NCBI RefSeq assembly: GCF_022815725.1
Contig: NZ_JALGRF010000012.1
Location: 1-64,000, forward strand
Reading direction: 5' to 3'
Length of the DNA stretch: 64,000 bases
Origin: Streptomyces sp. APSN-46.1
Lineage (GTDB): Bacteria; Actinomycetota; Actinomycetes; Streptomycetales; Streptomycetaceae
Positions 1 to 10,534 of the stretch are shown here, piece after piece. A program made the position numbers and the translations under genes. Each line of letters opens with the position of its first letter. Position 1 is the first letter of the stretch. Below the pieces are notes generated by a model. The model searched no databases, was not told where the DNA came from, and was given only the letters and a program-made list of their open reading frames with translations.

Positions 1-20
1 GGGGGGGGGGGGGGGGGGGG
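1..20. other. Homopolymer run of 20 G at the window edge
   Basis: The first twenty bases are all G, followed by a C/G-only stretch to about 35. A run this long is very unusual even in Streptomyces. It may be a contig-edge or basecalling artefact rather than biology. Confidence 0.6.
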
Positions 21-30
21 CCCGGGGGCG

Positions 31-154
31 GGGGGTGGGGTGGGGTGTCGTCCGGGACTGCATGATTTTTGGCGCCTTGACGGGAGATTGAGCGCGGGCC
101 TGATCGCGCCACAAATCACGTTTTACGTCCCGGACGACACCCCACCCCACCCCC
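31..154. repeat. Large inverted repeat downstream of the acyl-CoA dehydrogenase gene
   Basis: Bases 31-58 and 127-154 are perfect reverse complements of each other (28 bp). Inside them, 61-75 pairs with 106-120 at 13 of 15 positions, so almost the whole segment can fold into one long hairpin with a loop near 76-105. It begins 37 bp beyond the stop of the minus-strand operon and could end its transcript. It lacks the short-stem, T-tract form of a simple terminator, so it may instead be a mobile-element end or cruciform. No gene is seen in 1-191. Confidence 0.75.
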
Positions 155-191
155 GTCCCCGGCCACGGGTTCCCCGTCCCCGGGCCAGGTC

Positions 192-1348
192 CTAGTAAGA
201 CTTGGGCAGGCCCAGGGTTTGGTGCGAGATGAAGTTGAGGATCATCTCGCGGCTGACCGGGGCGATGCGGGCCACGCGGGAGGCGGTGATGAGGGAGGCC
301 AGGCCGTATTCGCGGGTGAGGCCGTTGCCGCCCAGGGTGTGGACGGACTGGTCGACGGCCTTCACGCAGGCCTCGGCGGCGGCGTACTTGGCCATGTTCG
401 CGGCCTCGCCCGCGCCCATGTCGTCGCCGGAGTCGTAGAGGTGGGCCGCCTTCCGCATCATCAGGCGGGCCAGTTCGAGATCGATGTGGGCGGCTGCGAG
501 GGGGTGGGCGATGGCCTGGTGGGCGCCGATCGCCTCCTTCCACACCTGGCGGGTCTTGGCGTAGTCCACGGCCTTGGCGAGGGCGTAGCGGCCCATGCCG
601 ATCGCGAAGGCGGCCGTCATGATGCGCTCGGGGTTGAGTCCGGCGAAGAGCTGGAGGAGGCCGGCGTCCTCGTCGCCGCCCACGAGGGCGTCGGCGGGGA
701 GACGTACCTCGTCGAGGGTGAGCTCGAACTGCTTTTCCGCCGCCTGGAGTTCCATGTCGATGACGGAGCGGCTGAAGCCCGGGGCGTCGCGGGGGACGAT
801 GAACAGGCAGGGCTTGAGGCGGCCCGACCGGGCGTCTTCGGTGCGGCCGACGATGAGGGTGGCGTCGGCGATGTCCACGCCGGAGATGAAGACCTTGCGG
901 CCGGTGAGGATCCAGTCGTCGCCCTCGCGGCGGGCGGTGGTGGTGATGCGGTGGGAGTTGGAGCCGGCGTCGGGTTCGGTGATGCCGAAGGCCATGGTGC
1001 GGCTGCCGTCGGCGAGGCCGGGGAGCCAGGCCTGCTTCTGGGTATCGGTGCCGAAGCGGGAGATGACCGTGCCGCAGATGGCGGGCGAGACGACCATCAT
1101 CAGGAGGGGGCAGCCCGCGGCGCCGAGTTCTTCGAGGACGATGGAGAGTTCGGCGATGCCGCCGCCTCCGCCGCCGTATTCCTCGGGGAGGTTGACCCCG
1201 AGGTAGCCGAGTGTGGCGGCGTCGGCCCACAGCTCGTCGGGGTGGCCGCCCTCGCGGGCGACGCGGGCGAGGTAGTCGCGGCCGTACTTCTGGCCAAGGG
1301 CCGCGACGGCGGCGCGCAGGGCCTTGTGCTCTTCGGATTCGATCGTGC

Positions 1349-1352
<4 letters not shown>
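192..1352 (-). CDS. Acyl-CoA dehydrogenase
   Basis: A 386-residue flavoprotein of the acyl-CoA dehydrogenase superfamily, expected to oxidise an acyl-CoA to the 2-enoyl-CoA and pass electrons to ETF. The length is normal. Family features include the N-terminal helical domain, the flavin-contacting stretch MAFGITEPDAGSN near residue 130, and the C-terminal helical half with VHTLGGNGLTREYG. The ATG at 1352 overlaps the stop of the preceding biotin carboxylase gene by 4 bp (ATGA), so it is translationally coupled as the last gene of the operon. In acyl-CoA carboxylase operons this enzyme usually makes the unsaturated substrate for carboxylation. Substrate specificity (isovaleryl-, citronellyl- or another acyl-CoA) cannot be read from the sequence. 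Confidence 0.93.
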
Positions 1353-3250
<1,898 letters not shown>

Positions 3251-3258
3251 GGGCGGGC

Positions 3259-4857
3259 TCACATCCGGAAGACGCCGAAGCCGCCGCGGGCGCCCTCGAC
3301 GGGGGCATTGTGGACGGCCGACAGGCACAGGCCGAGGACGGTGCGGGTGTCGCGCGGGTCGATGATCCCGTCGTCGTACAGCCGCCCGGACAGGAACATC
3401 GGCAGGGACTCGGACTCGATCTGCGCCTCGACGAAGGCGCGCATCCCGGCGTCCTGTTCCTCGTCGTAGGGGATGCCCTTCGCCTCGGCGGACTGCCGGG
3501 CCACGATGGAGAGCACTCCGGCGAGCTGCTGGGGGCCCATGACGGCGGACTTGGCGCTGGGCCAGGCGAAGAGGAACCGGGGCTCGTAGGCGCGGCCGCA
3601 CATGCCGTAGTGGCCGGCTCCGTAGGAGGCGCCGATGAGGACGGAGAGGTGGGGGACGCGGGAGTTGGAGACCGCGTTGATCATCATCGAGCCGTGTTTG
3701 ATGATGCCGCCCTGCTCGTACTCCTTGCCGACCATGTAGCCGGTGGTGTTGTGGAGGAACAGCAGGGGGATGTCGCGCTGGTTGGCGAGCTGGATGAACT
3801 GCGCGGCCTTCTGCGACTCGGCGCTGAAGAGGACGCCCTGCGCGTTGGCGAGGATGCCGACGGGATAGCCGTGCAGGGTGGCCCAGCCGGTGACGAGGCT
3901 GGTGCCGTAGAGGGGCTTGAACTCGTCGAAGTCGGAGGCGTCGACGATGCGGGCGATGACCTCGCGGGGGTCGAACGGGGTCTTGAGGTCGGCGGGGACG
4001 ATGCCGAGGAGTTCCTCCGGGTCGTATGCCGGCTCGTGGGCGCGGGGCGGGTCCGCCTGTGGTTTGCGGTGGTTGAGGCGCGCGACCACGCGGCGGGCCT
4101 GGCGGATCGCGTCGTACTCGTCGAGGGCGTAGTAGTCGGCGAGGCCGGAGGTGCGGGCGTGCATGTCGGCCCCGCCGAGGGACTCGTCGTCGCTCTCCTC
4201 GCCGGTGGCCATCTTGACGAGCGGCGGACCGCCGAGGAACACCTTGGAACGGTCTTTGATCATGATGGTGTGGTCGGACATCCCGGGGATGTACGCGCCT
4301 CCGGCGGTGGAGTTGCCGAAGACGACGGCGACGGTGGGGATACCGGCGGCCGACAGCCGGGTGAGGTCGCGGAAGATCGCGCCGCCCGGGATGAAGATCT
4401 CCTTCTGGGAGGGGAGATCGGCGCCACCCGACTCGACGAGGCTGATGCAGGGGAGTCTGTTCTGGCGGGCGATCTCGTTGGCCCGCAGGGCCTTCTTGAG
4501 GGTCCAGGGGTTGGAGGCGCCGCCGCGGACGGTGGGGTCGTTGGCGGTGATCAGGCACTCGACGCCCTCGACCGTGCCGATGCCGGTGACCATGGACGCG
4601 CCGACGGGGTAGTCGCTGCCCCAGGCGGCAAGGGGGGACAGCTCCAGGAAGGGGGTGTCGGGGTCGAGGAGCAGCTCGACGCGTTCGCGGGCCAGCAGCT
4701 TGCCACGGGTCTTGTGGCGGGCGGTGTACTTCTCGCCTCCGCCGGCGAGGGCCTTTTGGTGTGCGGCGGCGAGTTCCGCGAGGCGGTCGAGGGCGGCGGT
4801 ACGGGCCTGCGCGTGCTCGGGGGCATGCGGGTCGACGGTGGTGCCGAGACGGGTCAT
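3259..4857 (-). CDS. Acyl-CoA carboxylase beta chain (carboxyltransferase)
   Basis: A 532-residue carboxyltransferase with the two crotonase-fold halves typical of acyl-CoA carboxylase beta subunits. Characteristic strings include LVESGGADLPSQKEIF, FGNSTAGGAYIPGMSDH and GASYGAGHYGMCGRAY with FLFAWPSAKSAVMG. The sequence is of the methylcrotonyl/geranyl-CoA carboxylase beta type. It transfers CO2 from carboxybiotin to an enoyl-CoA. The ATG at 4857 overlaps the stop of the AtuA-like gene by 4 bp, and the alpha chain follows after 8 bp, so the two subunits are made together. Confidence 0.95.
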   Translation of the reverse strand: MTRLGTTVDPHAPEHAQARTAALDRLAELAAAHQKALAGGGEKYTARHKTRGKLLARERVELLLDPDTPFLELSPLAAWGSDYPVGASMVTGIGTVEGVECLITANDPTVRGGASNPWTLKKALRANEIARQNRLPCISLVESGGADLPSQKEIFIPGGAIFRDLTRLSAAGIPTVAVVFGNSTAGGAYIPGMSDHTIMIKDRSKVFLGGPPLVKMATGEESDDESLGGADMHARTSGLADYYALDEYDAIRQARRVVARLNHRKPQADPPRAHEPAYDPEELLGIVPADLKTPFDPREVIARIVDASDFDEFKPLYGTSLVTGWATLHGYPVGILANAQGVLFSAESQKAAQFIQLANQRDIPLLFLHNTTGYMVGKEYEQGGIIKHGSMMINAVSNSRVPHLSVLIGASYGAGHYGMCGRAYEPRFLFAWPSAKSAVMGPQQLAGVLSIVARQSAEAKGIPYDEEQDAGMRAFVEAQIESESLPMFLSGRLYDDGIIDPRDTRTVLGLCLSAVHNAPVEGARGGFGVFRM

Positions 4858-6797
4858 GAGCCGCTCACTTCCGGTGCGGGCAGCAGGTGGGCCGGGATGT
4901 CGAGGTGGCGGGCGCGCAGCCATTCGCCGAGGGCCTTGGCCTGGGGGTCGAAGCGGTGGCCGGAGGCGACGCCGTCGCCGAGGAGGCCGGTGATGGTGAA
5001 GTTCAGGGCGCGGAGGTTCGGGAGTTCGTGGCGGGTGACGGGGAGGCCGGCGGCCTCGGGGAGCAGGGCCTTGAACCGGTCCACCGTCAGGGTGGCTTGC
5101 AGCCAGGCCCAGGCGGCGTCGGACTCGACCCATACCCCGACGTTGGCGTCGCCGCCCTTGTCGCCGCTGCGGGCCCCGACCAGCGCGCCGAGGGGGGCGC
5201 GAGTGATGGGCCCTGCGGGGCCGAAACTGGGGCTCCGCCCCAGACCCCGCTCCTCAAACGCCGGAGGGGCTGGATCATGCCGCCCGGCGGGCTGGATTGC
5301 GCGGAGCGCAATTTCAGCCTCGCCGGCGTTTGAGGCGCGGGGGCTCGGGGGCGGAGCCCCTGCCGGGTCCGGGGCGGAGCCCCGGGACGGGGGGCTGGGG
5401 GCGGAGCCCCCCACGCGGCGGAGCCGCATATCCGGTTCGCCGGGAAGGGGCGGGGTGGGGGACTGGCCCCGCGGAGCGGACATCGGCAGCCGGGTGCCGT
5501 CTGGGAGGGCCGCCGTGTGGGGGACCGAGTCCGCCGGGACCAGGGTCGAGGTGAAGACCCCGTACGGCTGCGCCGGTCCGGGCGGCGCCGTGACGTGGAA
5601 GCCCGGGTAACTGCCGAGGGCCAGTTCGATCGCCTCGCCGGTCAGGGCGCGGCCGACGCGGTCCGGGGAGGGGTCGCGGACCACCAGGCGCAGGAGGGCG
5701 CTGGCCGTTTCCTCCGTCGGGGCGTCCTCGTGGTCCGTGCGGGACAGGGTCCAGTCGGCGGTGGCCACGCCCTCCAGGGCATCGGACAGCTGGGCGCGCA
5801 CCAGGGCCGCCTTCGCCTCGATGTCCAGGCCGGTCAGGACGAAGACCACCTCGTTGCGCCAGCCGCCGATGCGGGTGACGCCCACCTTGAGGGTGGACGG
5901 CGGGGGTTCGCCCTCGACTCCCGTGACGCGTACGCGGTCGGGTCCGTCCTCGGTCAGGCGGACCGTGTCCAGGCGGGCGGTCACGTCCGGGCCGAGGTAG
6001 CGCACGCCCTGGGTCTCGTAGAGGAGTTGGGCGGTGACGGTGCCGACCGAGACCGCTCCGCCGGTGCCCGGGTGCTTGGTGATGACCGACGAGCCGTCCT
6101 CGGCGATCTCGGCCAGCGGGAAGCCGGGCGCGCGGACGTCGTGCCGGGTGAAGAAGGAGTAGTTGCCGCCGGTCGTCTGGGTTCCGCACTCCAGGACGTG
6201 GCCCGCGACCACCGCCCCCGCCAGCCGGTCGTAGTCGTCCGGAGCCCAGTCGAACCACCACGCCGCCGGGCCGCTGACCAGCGCCGCGTCCGTGACGCGG
6301 CCGGTCACCACGATGTCCGCGCCCGCCCGCAGGCAGGCCGTGATCCCGGCCCCGCCGAGGTACGCGTTCGCCGTCAGGGCCCCGTCCGTCAACGCCCCGT
6401 CCGTCAACTCCCCGCACGCCAGGGCCCCGCCCGCGAACGGCATCAGATCGTCGCCCTCGACGTGGGCGACCGAGACGGGGATGCCCAGCTCGGCCGCGAG
6501 CGCGCGGACCGCGTCCGCCAGGCCCGCCGGGTTCAGGCCGCCCGCGTTCGTGACGATCCGTACGCCCCGCTCGTGCGCCAGCCCGAGGCACTCCTCCAGC
6601 TGGCGCGGGAAGGTCTTGGCATAGCCGAGCGCCGGGTTCTTCAGCCGGTCGCGGCCGAGGATCAGCATGGTCAGCTCGGCCAGGTAATCGCCGGTCAGGA
6701 CGTCCAGCGGGCCGCCGGTCAGCATCTCGCGCAGCGCGCCGAAGCGGTCGCCGTAGAACCCCGAGGCGTTGCCGATCAGCAGGGGGCGCCGGGTCAC
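4854..6797 (-). CDS. AtuA-like acyclic terpene utilisation family protein (DUF1446) with a repeat-derived insert
   Basis: A 647-residue protein. Residues 1 to about 435 match the AtuA/DUF1446 core (start VTRRPLLIGNASGFYGDR, then GAGITACLRAGADIVVTGRV and ECGTQTTGGNYSFF). The last 120 residues form the small C-terminal AtuA domain (VGARSGDKGGDANVGVW). Between them, about residues 439-527, lies a low-complexity Pro/Gly/Arg insert encoded by the GC-rich palindromic repeat seen elsewhere in the window; the frame stays open. The GTG start at 6797 overlaps the upstream stop by 4 bp (GTGA). AtuA is needed for citronellol/geraniol catabolism in Pseudomonas, but its reaction is unknown. A tandem repeat near 6370-6420 gives a repeated LTDGA peptide. 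Confidence 0.88.
   Translation of the reverse strand: MTRRPLLIGNASGFYGDRFGALREMLTGGPLDVLTGDYLAELTMLILGRDRLKNPALGYAKTFPRQLEECLGLAHERGVRIVTNAGGLNPAGLADAVRALAAELGIPVSVAHVEGDDLMPFAGGALACGELTDGALTDGALTANAYLGGAGITACLRAGADIVVTGRVTDAALVSGPAAWWFDWAPDDYDRLAGAVVAGHVLECGTQTTGGNYSFFTRHDVRAPGFPLAEIAEDGSSVITKHPGTGGAVSVGTVTAQLLYETQGVRYLGPDVTARLDTVRLTEDGPDRVRVTGVEGEPPPSTLKVGVTRIGGWRNEVVFVLTGLDIEAKAALVRAQLSDALEGVATADWTLSRTDHEDAPTEETASALLRLVVRDPSPDRVGRALTGEAIELALGSYPGFHVTAPPGPAQPYGVFTSTLVPADSVPHTAALPDGTRLPMSAPRGQSPTPPLPGEPDMRLRRVGGSAPSPPSRGSAPDPAGAPPPSPRASNAGEAEIALRAIQPAGRHDPAPPAFEERGLGRSPSFGPAGPITRAPLGALVGARSGDKGGDANVGVWVESDAAWAWLQATLTVDRFKALLPEAAGLPVTRHELPNLRALNFTITGLLGDGVASGHRFDPQAKALGEWLRARHLDIPAHLLPAPEVSGS
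5227..5460. repeat. GC-rich palindromic repeat inside the AtuA-like gene
   Basis: A forward unit (5227-5272, ggggctccgccccagacccc then cctcaaacgccgg) is followed by an inverted unit (5315-5360, cgccggcgtttgaggcgcgg). Further GC-rich palindromic pieces run to about 5460, containing ggggcggagcccc-type hairpins. The units belong to the family found between genes at 30527, 34665, 45593 and 55182. Here the sequence is read through in frame and contributes the peptide PAFEERGLGRSPSFG on the minus strand. Confidence 0.85.
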
Positions 6798-7606
6798 CGC
6801 GAGCTCCCCGGTGCGCGACCGGGGCCCGCCGGGCCCGCGAAGGCCTGGGCGATGTCCAGCCAGCGGTCCGCTTCCGGGCCGGTGGCCAGCAGGGCCAGGT
6901 CGGCGCGGTGCGCCCGCTGGGTCACCAGCAGACAGAAGTCGAGCGCGGGGCCGGTGACGCGCTCGGCCGCGTCCACCGGGCCGTACGTCCACAGCCCGGT
7001 CCCGTCGGGGGCGGCCAGCTCCACCCGGAACTCCCCGGACGGCGCCGGCAGGCCCCGTACCGCGTAGGCGTAGTCGCGGGCCCGTACGCCGATCCGCGCC
7101 ACGTGCCGCAGCCGGGCGGTGGGCGGACGGCGCACTCCCAGCGCGTCGGCCACGTCCTGGCCGTGCGCCCAGGTCTCCATCAGCCGGGCGCTGGCCATCG
7201 ACGCGGCCTTCATGGGCGGCCCGTACCAGGGGAACCGGGTGTCGGGCGAGGCGACGGCGAGCGCCTCGTCGAGGGCGGTACGGGTGGCCCGCCAGCGGGC
7301 CAGCAGCTCGGCGGGCGGCAGCCCGGCCCCTTCCTCGGCCCCCTCGTCGACGAAGGAGTCGGGGGCCGCCAGCGCCTCCTCGACCATGCGCCCGAAGCGG
7401 GCGGCGTCGGTGAGGGAGAGCAGCGCGGCCCGGTCGGTCCAGTGCAGGTGGGCGATCTGGTGGGCGATGCTCCAGCCGGGCGCGGGGGTGGCCTTCGCCC
7501 AGCCGGGCGCGGCCAACTCCCGTACTAGTTCATCGAGTTCCCGGCTCTCCTCGCGAAGATCGGCGAAGACGGCGGCGGCGGACGCGGCGGCGGACGGATC
7601 GGGCAC
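6794..7606 (-). CDS. TIGR03084-type metal-binding protein (maleylpyruvate isomerase/DinB-like fold)
   Basis: A 270-residue protein with the four-helix DinB/mycothiol-dependent isomerase fold. The N-terminal part carries a metal-site-like pattern (WSIAHQIAHLHWTDRAAL, with histidines near residue 55, and later METWAHGQDVADALG). A C-terminal domain of SCP2-like appearance follows (GLWTYGPVDAAERVTGPALDF). This matches the actinobacterial family annotated as TIGR03084, often next to AtuA genes. The GTG at 7606 is preceded by aaggggagcg and gives the usual length. It is the first gene of the coupled carboxylase operon. Mycothiol or metal dependence is family knowledge, not shown here. Confidence 0.82.
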   Translation of the reverse strand: MPDPSAAASAAAVFADLREESRELDELVRELAAPGWAKATPAPGWSIAHQIAHLHWTDRAALLSLTDAARFGRMVEEALAAPDSFVDEGAEEGAGLPPAELLARWRATRTALDEALAVASPDTRFPWYGPPMKAASMASARLMETWAHGQDVADALGVRRPPTARLRHVARIGVRARDYAYAVRGLPAPSGEFRVELAAPDGTGLWTYGPVDAAERVTGPALDFCLLVTQRAHRADLALLATGPEADRWLDIAQAFAGPAGPGRAPGSSR

Positions 7607-7770
7607 GGTGCGCTCCCCTTCTCGGCGTGAGGGGAACACTGACAGGCCCGCGCAAAACAATCAAGCACGCTTGCATTCTTTTTCGGGGAGGGGATGGTGG
7701 AGGGAAGGAACCTTCAACCTCGTTGACTGGCAGGCGAGTTGCCCGACACCGAGGGGCGCGGGCCGCGCGG

Positions 7771-7832
7771 CGGTCCGGGACACGGCACGGTCCGGGACAC
7801 GGCACGGTCCGGGACACGGCGCGGTCCGGGCC
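7771..7832. repeat. Tandem 17-bp repeat in the divergent intergenic region
   Basis: Three consecutive copies of cggtccgggacacggca (the third ends in g) start at 7771, 7788 and 7805, followed by a partial fourth copy. They lie in the 356-bp gap between the carboxylase operon start (7606) and the CocE-type hydrolase start (7963). The repeats could be regulator binding sites or simple slippage. Nothing else recognisable was seen in 7607-7962. Confidence 0.8.
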
Positions 7833-7962
7833 GCGGGGCGCATTTCAGCCGTACGCCCGCAAAACCGGGAAACATCACCGATGTCGCGCCGATACTGAAT
7901 GCTCCGCTCCGGGCCCAGAGCGCGCACACGTTCATGTCACTCGACCCAGAGGATGAACTGAC

Positions 7963-9591
7963 GTGGCCTCAGCCGACTTCTCCCGACCTCTCACCTCCCT
8001 GTATCCCGAGCTCGACGCGACCGCGCTCACCGCGTACGCCACCGCGCTGGAGACCGGCGAACCCGGCGGCCTGTCCCCTGCCCGGGCCGCCGAGACCGAC
8101 GAGTTCCGGTCCCTCGCCGTCTTCAGCCGCGGCAAGGTCACCGGCGCCGACGGGGACCTGCTCGACGCCGCGATGTGGCGGCACACCGGACCCCAGCCGC
8201 GCCCCGTGATCGTGATGCCCTCGCCGTGGACGGACCTGGGCTGGCTCGCGTACGCCGTCCAGGCCACCCTCTTCGCGGCACGCGGCTACAACGTCCTCGC
8301 CTACACCGCCCGCGGTTTCGCCGGCTCACAGGGCGAGGTCGAGGTCGCGGGCCCGCTCGACGTCGCCGACGGCAGCCGCGCCCTGGACCACCTCATCGAG
8401 CGCACCGCCGGGCCGGTCACGAAGGTCGGCTTCCTCGGGGACTCGTACGGCTCGGGCATCAGCCAGCTCGTCGCCGCGCACGACACCCGCGTCGACGCCG
8501 TGGTGGCGCTCAGCACCTGGGGCGACCTCGGGGAGGCGTTCCACGAGAACTCCACCCGTCACGTCGCCGCCGTGCAGGCCCTCCTCGGCGCGGCCGCGCG
8601 GGCGCGGCTGAGCCCGCAGACGCAGAGCGTGTTCGAGAACGTGCTCGCCAACCGGGACATCGAGGGCACCCTGCGCTGGGCGGAGCCGCGCTCGCCCTTC
8701 ACCCACGTCAAGGAGCTCAACCGGCGCCAGGTGCCGGTGTTCTTCTCGCACGCCTGGCACGAGACGCTCTTCCCCGGCAACCAGACCCTGAAGATGTTCA
8801 ACGAGCTCACCGGCCCCAAGCGCCTCGACTTCTCCATCGGCGACCATTCGGGGCCCGAGATGTCCGGCATGCTCGGCCTGCCCAACCGGATCTGGACCGA
8901 CGCCCACCGCTGGTTCGACCACCACCTCAAGGGCATCGGCAACGGCATCGCGGACGAGGGGCAGGTGCTCAGCGAGGTCATGTGGGGCCGGGCCCTGGAG
9001 CCGCGCCCCACCTGGCACTCCCTCACCGAGGGGATCCGCCGGGTGTACCTCGGCAGCGGCGGGGAGCTGGCCGACAAGCCCGAGGCCGGCTGGAGCGCGC
9101 GCGTGCTGTGCGGGGTGGACACCCCGGCGACCGTCGCCGACGAGATCGTGCGGTCCGGGTACGCGGAGCTGGCCGGACGCCCGAAGGCCTACCCGGCCGG
9201 TGACATAGACCGCACCGTCGCCGCCGTGTGGGCCACGGCCCCGGTGGAGGAACTCACCCGGCTGCGCGGCATCCCGCGGCTGCGCGTCACGTACCGGGCG
9301 GCGAACCCGCGCTCCAGCTTCGTCGCGTACCTCTTCGACCAGGCGCCCGACGGTTCGGCGCACATCGTCACGCACGCCCCGTACACGGACCTCGGGCGGG
9401 AGCCCGACAGCCTGGTCGGCGCGGACTTCGAGCTCCAGGCCACGGCGTACGACGTCCCGCGCGGGCACCGGCTGCTGCTGGTGATCGACGCCCGCGACCC
9501 GTTCTACGGGGACGCCAACCTGCCCCGCGCGACCCTGTCGTTCACCTCCCCGGAGGCCACACCGTCGTACGTGGAACTGCCGCTCGGTTAG
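7963..9591 (+). CDS. CocE/NonD-family hydrolase (X-Pro dipeptidyl-peptidase S15-like)
   Basis: A 542-residue alpha/beta hydrolase of the S15/CocE type. The nucleophile elbow is in GFLGDSYGSGIS near residue 165, an oxyanion/substrate segment RGYNVLAYTARGFAGSQGE lies near 110, and a histidine-bearing segment IGDHSGPEM near 290 fits the catalytic histidine region. The C-terminal 200 residues have the beta-rich jelly-roll pattern (RLRVTYRAANPRSSFVAYLF) of the X-Pro peptidase C-terminal domain. No signal peptide is seen. The GTG at 7963 follows cagagga by about ten bases. The substrate, an ester or a proline peptide, cannot be told from the sequence. Its stop overlaps the stop of the convergent small gene by 3 bp. 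Confidence 0.88.
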   Translation: MASADFSRPLTSLYPELDATALTAYATALETGEPGGLSPARAAETDEFRSLAVFSRGKVTGADGDLLDAAMWRHTGPQPRPVIVMPSPWTDLGWLAYAVQATLFAARGYNVLAYTARGFAGSQGEVEVAGPLDVADGSRALDHLIERTAGPVTKVGFLGDSYGSGISQLVAAHDTRVDAVVALSTWGDLGEAFHENSTRHVAAVQALLGAAARARLSPQTQSVFENVLANRDIEGTLRWAEPRSPFTHVKELNRRQVPVFFSHAWHETLFPGNQTLKMFNELTGPKRLDFSIGDHSGPEMSGMLGLPNRIWTDAHRWFDHHLKGIGNGIADEGQVLSEVMWGRALEPRPTWHSLTEGIRRVYLGSGGELADKPEAGWSARVLCGVDTPATVADEIVRSGYAELAGRPKAYPAGDIDRTVAAVWATAPVEELTRLRGIPRLRVTYRAANPRSSFVAYLFDQAPDGSAHIVTHAPYTDLGREPDSLVGADFELQATAYDVPRGHRLLLVIDARDPFYGDANLPRATLSFTSPEATPSYVELPLG

Positions 9592-9785
9592 GGCTCGGAC
9601 AGGGGATGCGCGTCCGCCCGGCCGGTCCCCCCGCGGCCGACCGGGCTCGCCCGGGGGCAGCCCGGCTCATGGACTGTCACCCCGCCCTCGGGCCCGCCGA
9701 TGGGCAGCGGCTGTGCGCCGCAGCGGGGGCACCTCGGCGGCGGGCCCTTCCAGCGGCCGGTCGGATAGGTGCGCGGATTCGTCAT
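9588..9785 (-). CDS. Small Cys-containing protein of unknown function
   Basis: A 65-residue protein with a CPRCG motif near residue 17 and later single Cys residues (HEPGCPRAS), suggesting one metal-binding knuckle. Its ATG overlaps the stop of the preceding zinc-ribbon-like gene by 4 bp, so it is the third gene of a small coupled operon (10394 to 9588). No function is recognised. The coupling, and the operator-like sites ahead of the operon, suggest it is expressed with its neighbours under the GntR regulator. Confidence 0.6.
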   Translation of the reverse strand: MTNPRTYPTGRWKGPPPRCPRCGAQPLPIGGPEGGVTVHEPGCPRASPVGRGGTGRADAHPLSEP

Positions 9786-10072
9786 GTCCCACGCCTCCAC
9801 TCCAGGACCCGACCGAGGCCGTCCTCACGCTGCCAACACCACTCGGGGTCGTGGCAAACCGCCCACCCGTAGCCGCACAGCCGGCAGTCGGCCCACGTCT
9901 GCCCGCAGTATCCCGGCCCCAACGGGGCAAGCAGCCCGCAGCCGACGCACCTCACGTGTTCCGCCGTACACACCCCGCCCGGGTGCGCGGAGGACGGCGA
10001 AACCTCAAGACTCAGTCGCGAAAGGTCGAAGGCCTGCCGCCACATCCGCCCCAGGTCATTCCCGACGGCCAT
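9782..10072 (-). CDS. Small zinc-ribbon-like protein
   Basis: A 96-residue protein rich in cysteine and tryptophan in its second half. The pattern CVGCGLLAPLGPGYC, then CRLCGYGWAVC, then WCWQRED contains paired CxxC knuckles typical of a structural zinc site. The ATG at 10072 starts 4 bp after the stop of the upstream gene, and the reading continues into the next gene with a 4-bp overlap. No enzyme family is recognised. It could be a protein- or nucleic-acid-binding accessory protein. Confidence 0.6.
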   Translation of the reverse strand: MAVGNDLGRMWRQAFDLSRLSLEVSPSSAHPGGVCTAEHVRCVGCGLLAPLGPGYCGQTWADCRLCGYGWAVCHDPEWCWQREDGLGRVLEWRRGT

Positions 10073-10076
10073 CGGG

Positions 10077-10394
10077 TCAGCTCGCCTGGTCGACGGCGCG
10101 ACGGAAGACCTTGATGACCCGGGCCAGTGCGCGGGCGTGGTTCCAGGCGCCCAGGGGCGAGTCCTCGGGGCCACGGCAGGTGAGGGTGTGCCAGTCCTCC
10201 AACGCTGCGGCGGCCACGTCCGTCTTGCCCAGGCGGACGACATCCCCGAGCAGCTGCTCGCCGCACCGGGTCAGTCCGTCGAGGAGCACCTCGATCTCCT
10301 GCTGGGAAGGCTTCAGGTTGTACGGGACGAGGGCCTTGGCAACCAGGGCCGTCAGGTCAACGGCGGTGGAGGTGTCGACGGGAATCTGACGCAC
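10077..10394 (-). CDS. Small helical protein, DUF6415-like
   Basis: A 105-residue, mostly helical protein. Its look (an N-terminal linker, then an acidic helical body ending in GAWNHARALARVIKVFRRAVDQ) recalls the Streptomyces DUF6415 family, tentatively. The GTG start at 10394 has gaggag about nine bases upstream. It heads the three-gene operon and lies directly downstream of an array of operator-like palindromes (10403-10483). Function is unknown; the name given to DUF6415 proteins does not establish a role. Confidence 0.6.
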   Translation of the reverse strand: MRQIPVDTSTAVDLTALVAKALVPYNLKPSQQEIEVLLDGLTRCGEQLLGDVVRLGKTDVAAAALEDWHTLTCRGPEDSPLGAWNHARALARVIKVFRRAVDQAS

Positions 10395-10402
10395 AGCAGA
10401 TC

Positions 10403-10483
10403 ACTCCTCTACACGAACTTCACTCCGTCACTCATGTATATGAGTGACGGAGCAAGAGATTGCCCGACTCCTATACATGAGTC
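10403..10483. promoter_or_regulatory. Operator array ahead of the small-gene operon
   Basis: A 30-bp perfect palindrome spans 10423-10452 (13-bp arms ending in cactcat / atgagtg around GTAT). A second site at 10466-10483 has arms gactc and gagtc around ctatacat. A weaker third copy (actcctctacacgaac) lies at 10403-10418. The shared core is ACTC-N8-GAGT with a central TAT. The same core recurs at 11332-11347 beside the GntR gene. On the minus strand the palindrome contains a TATACA -10-like box, so binding would block transcription of 10394-9588. Confidence 0.7.
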
Positions 10484-10534
10484 AACCCGCCACGGAGGAA
10501 GACTCGCAGCGGGCTGTGGTGAATTGAGTGGACG

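Noticed and set aside
3310..5610. A 766-codon plus-strand open frame opposite the carboxyltransferase gene
   Set aside because: Its Gly/Asp/Val-rich translation has no domain and mirrors the codon bias of the real minus-strand genes.
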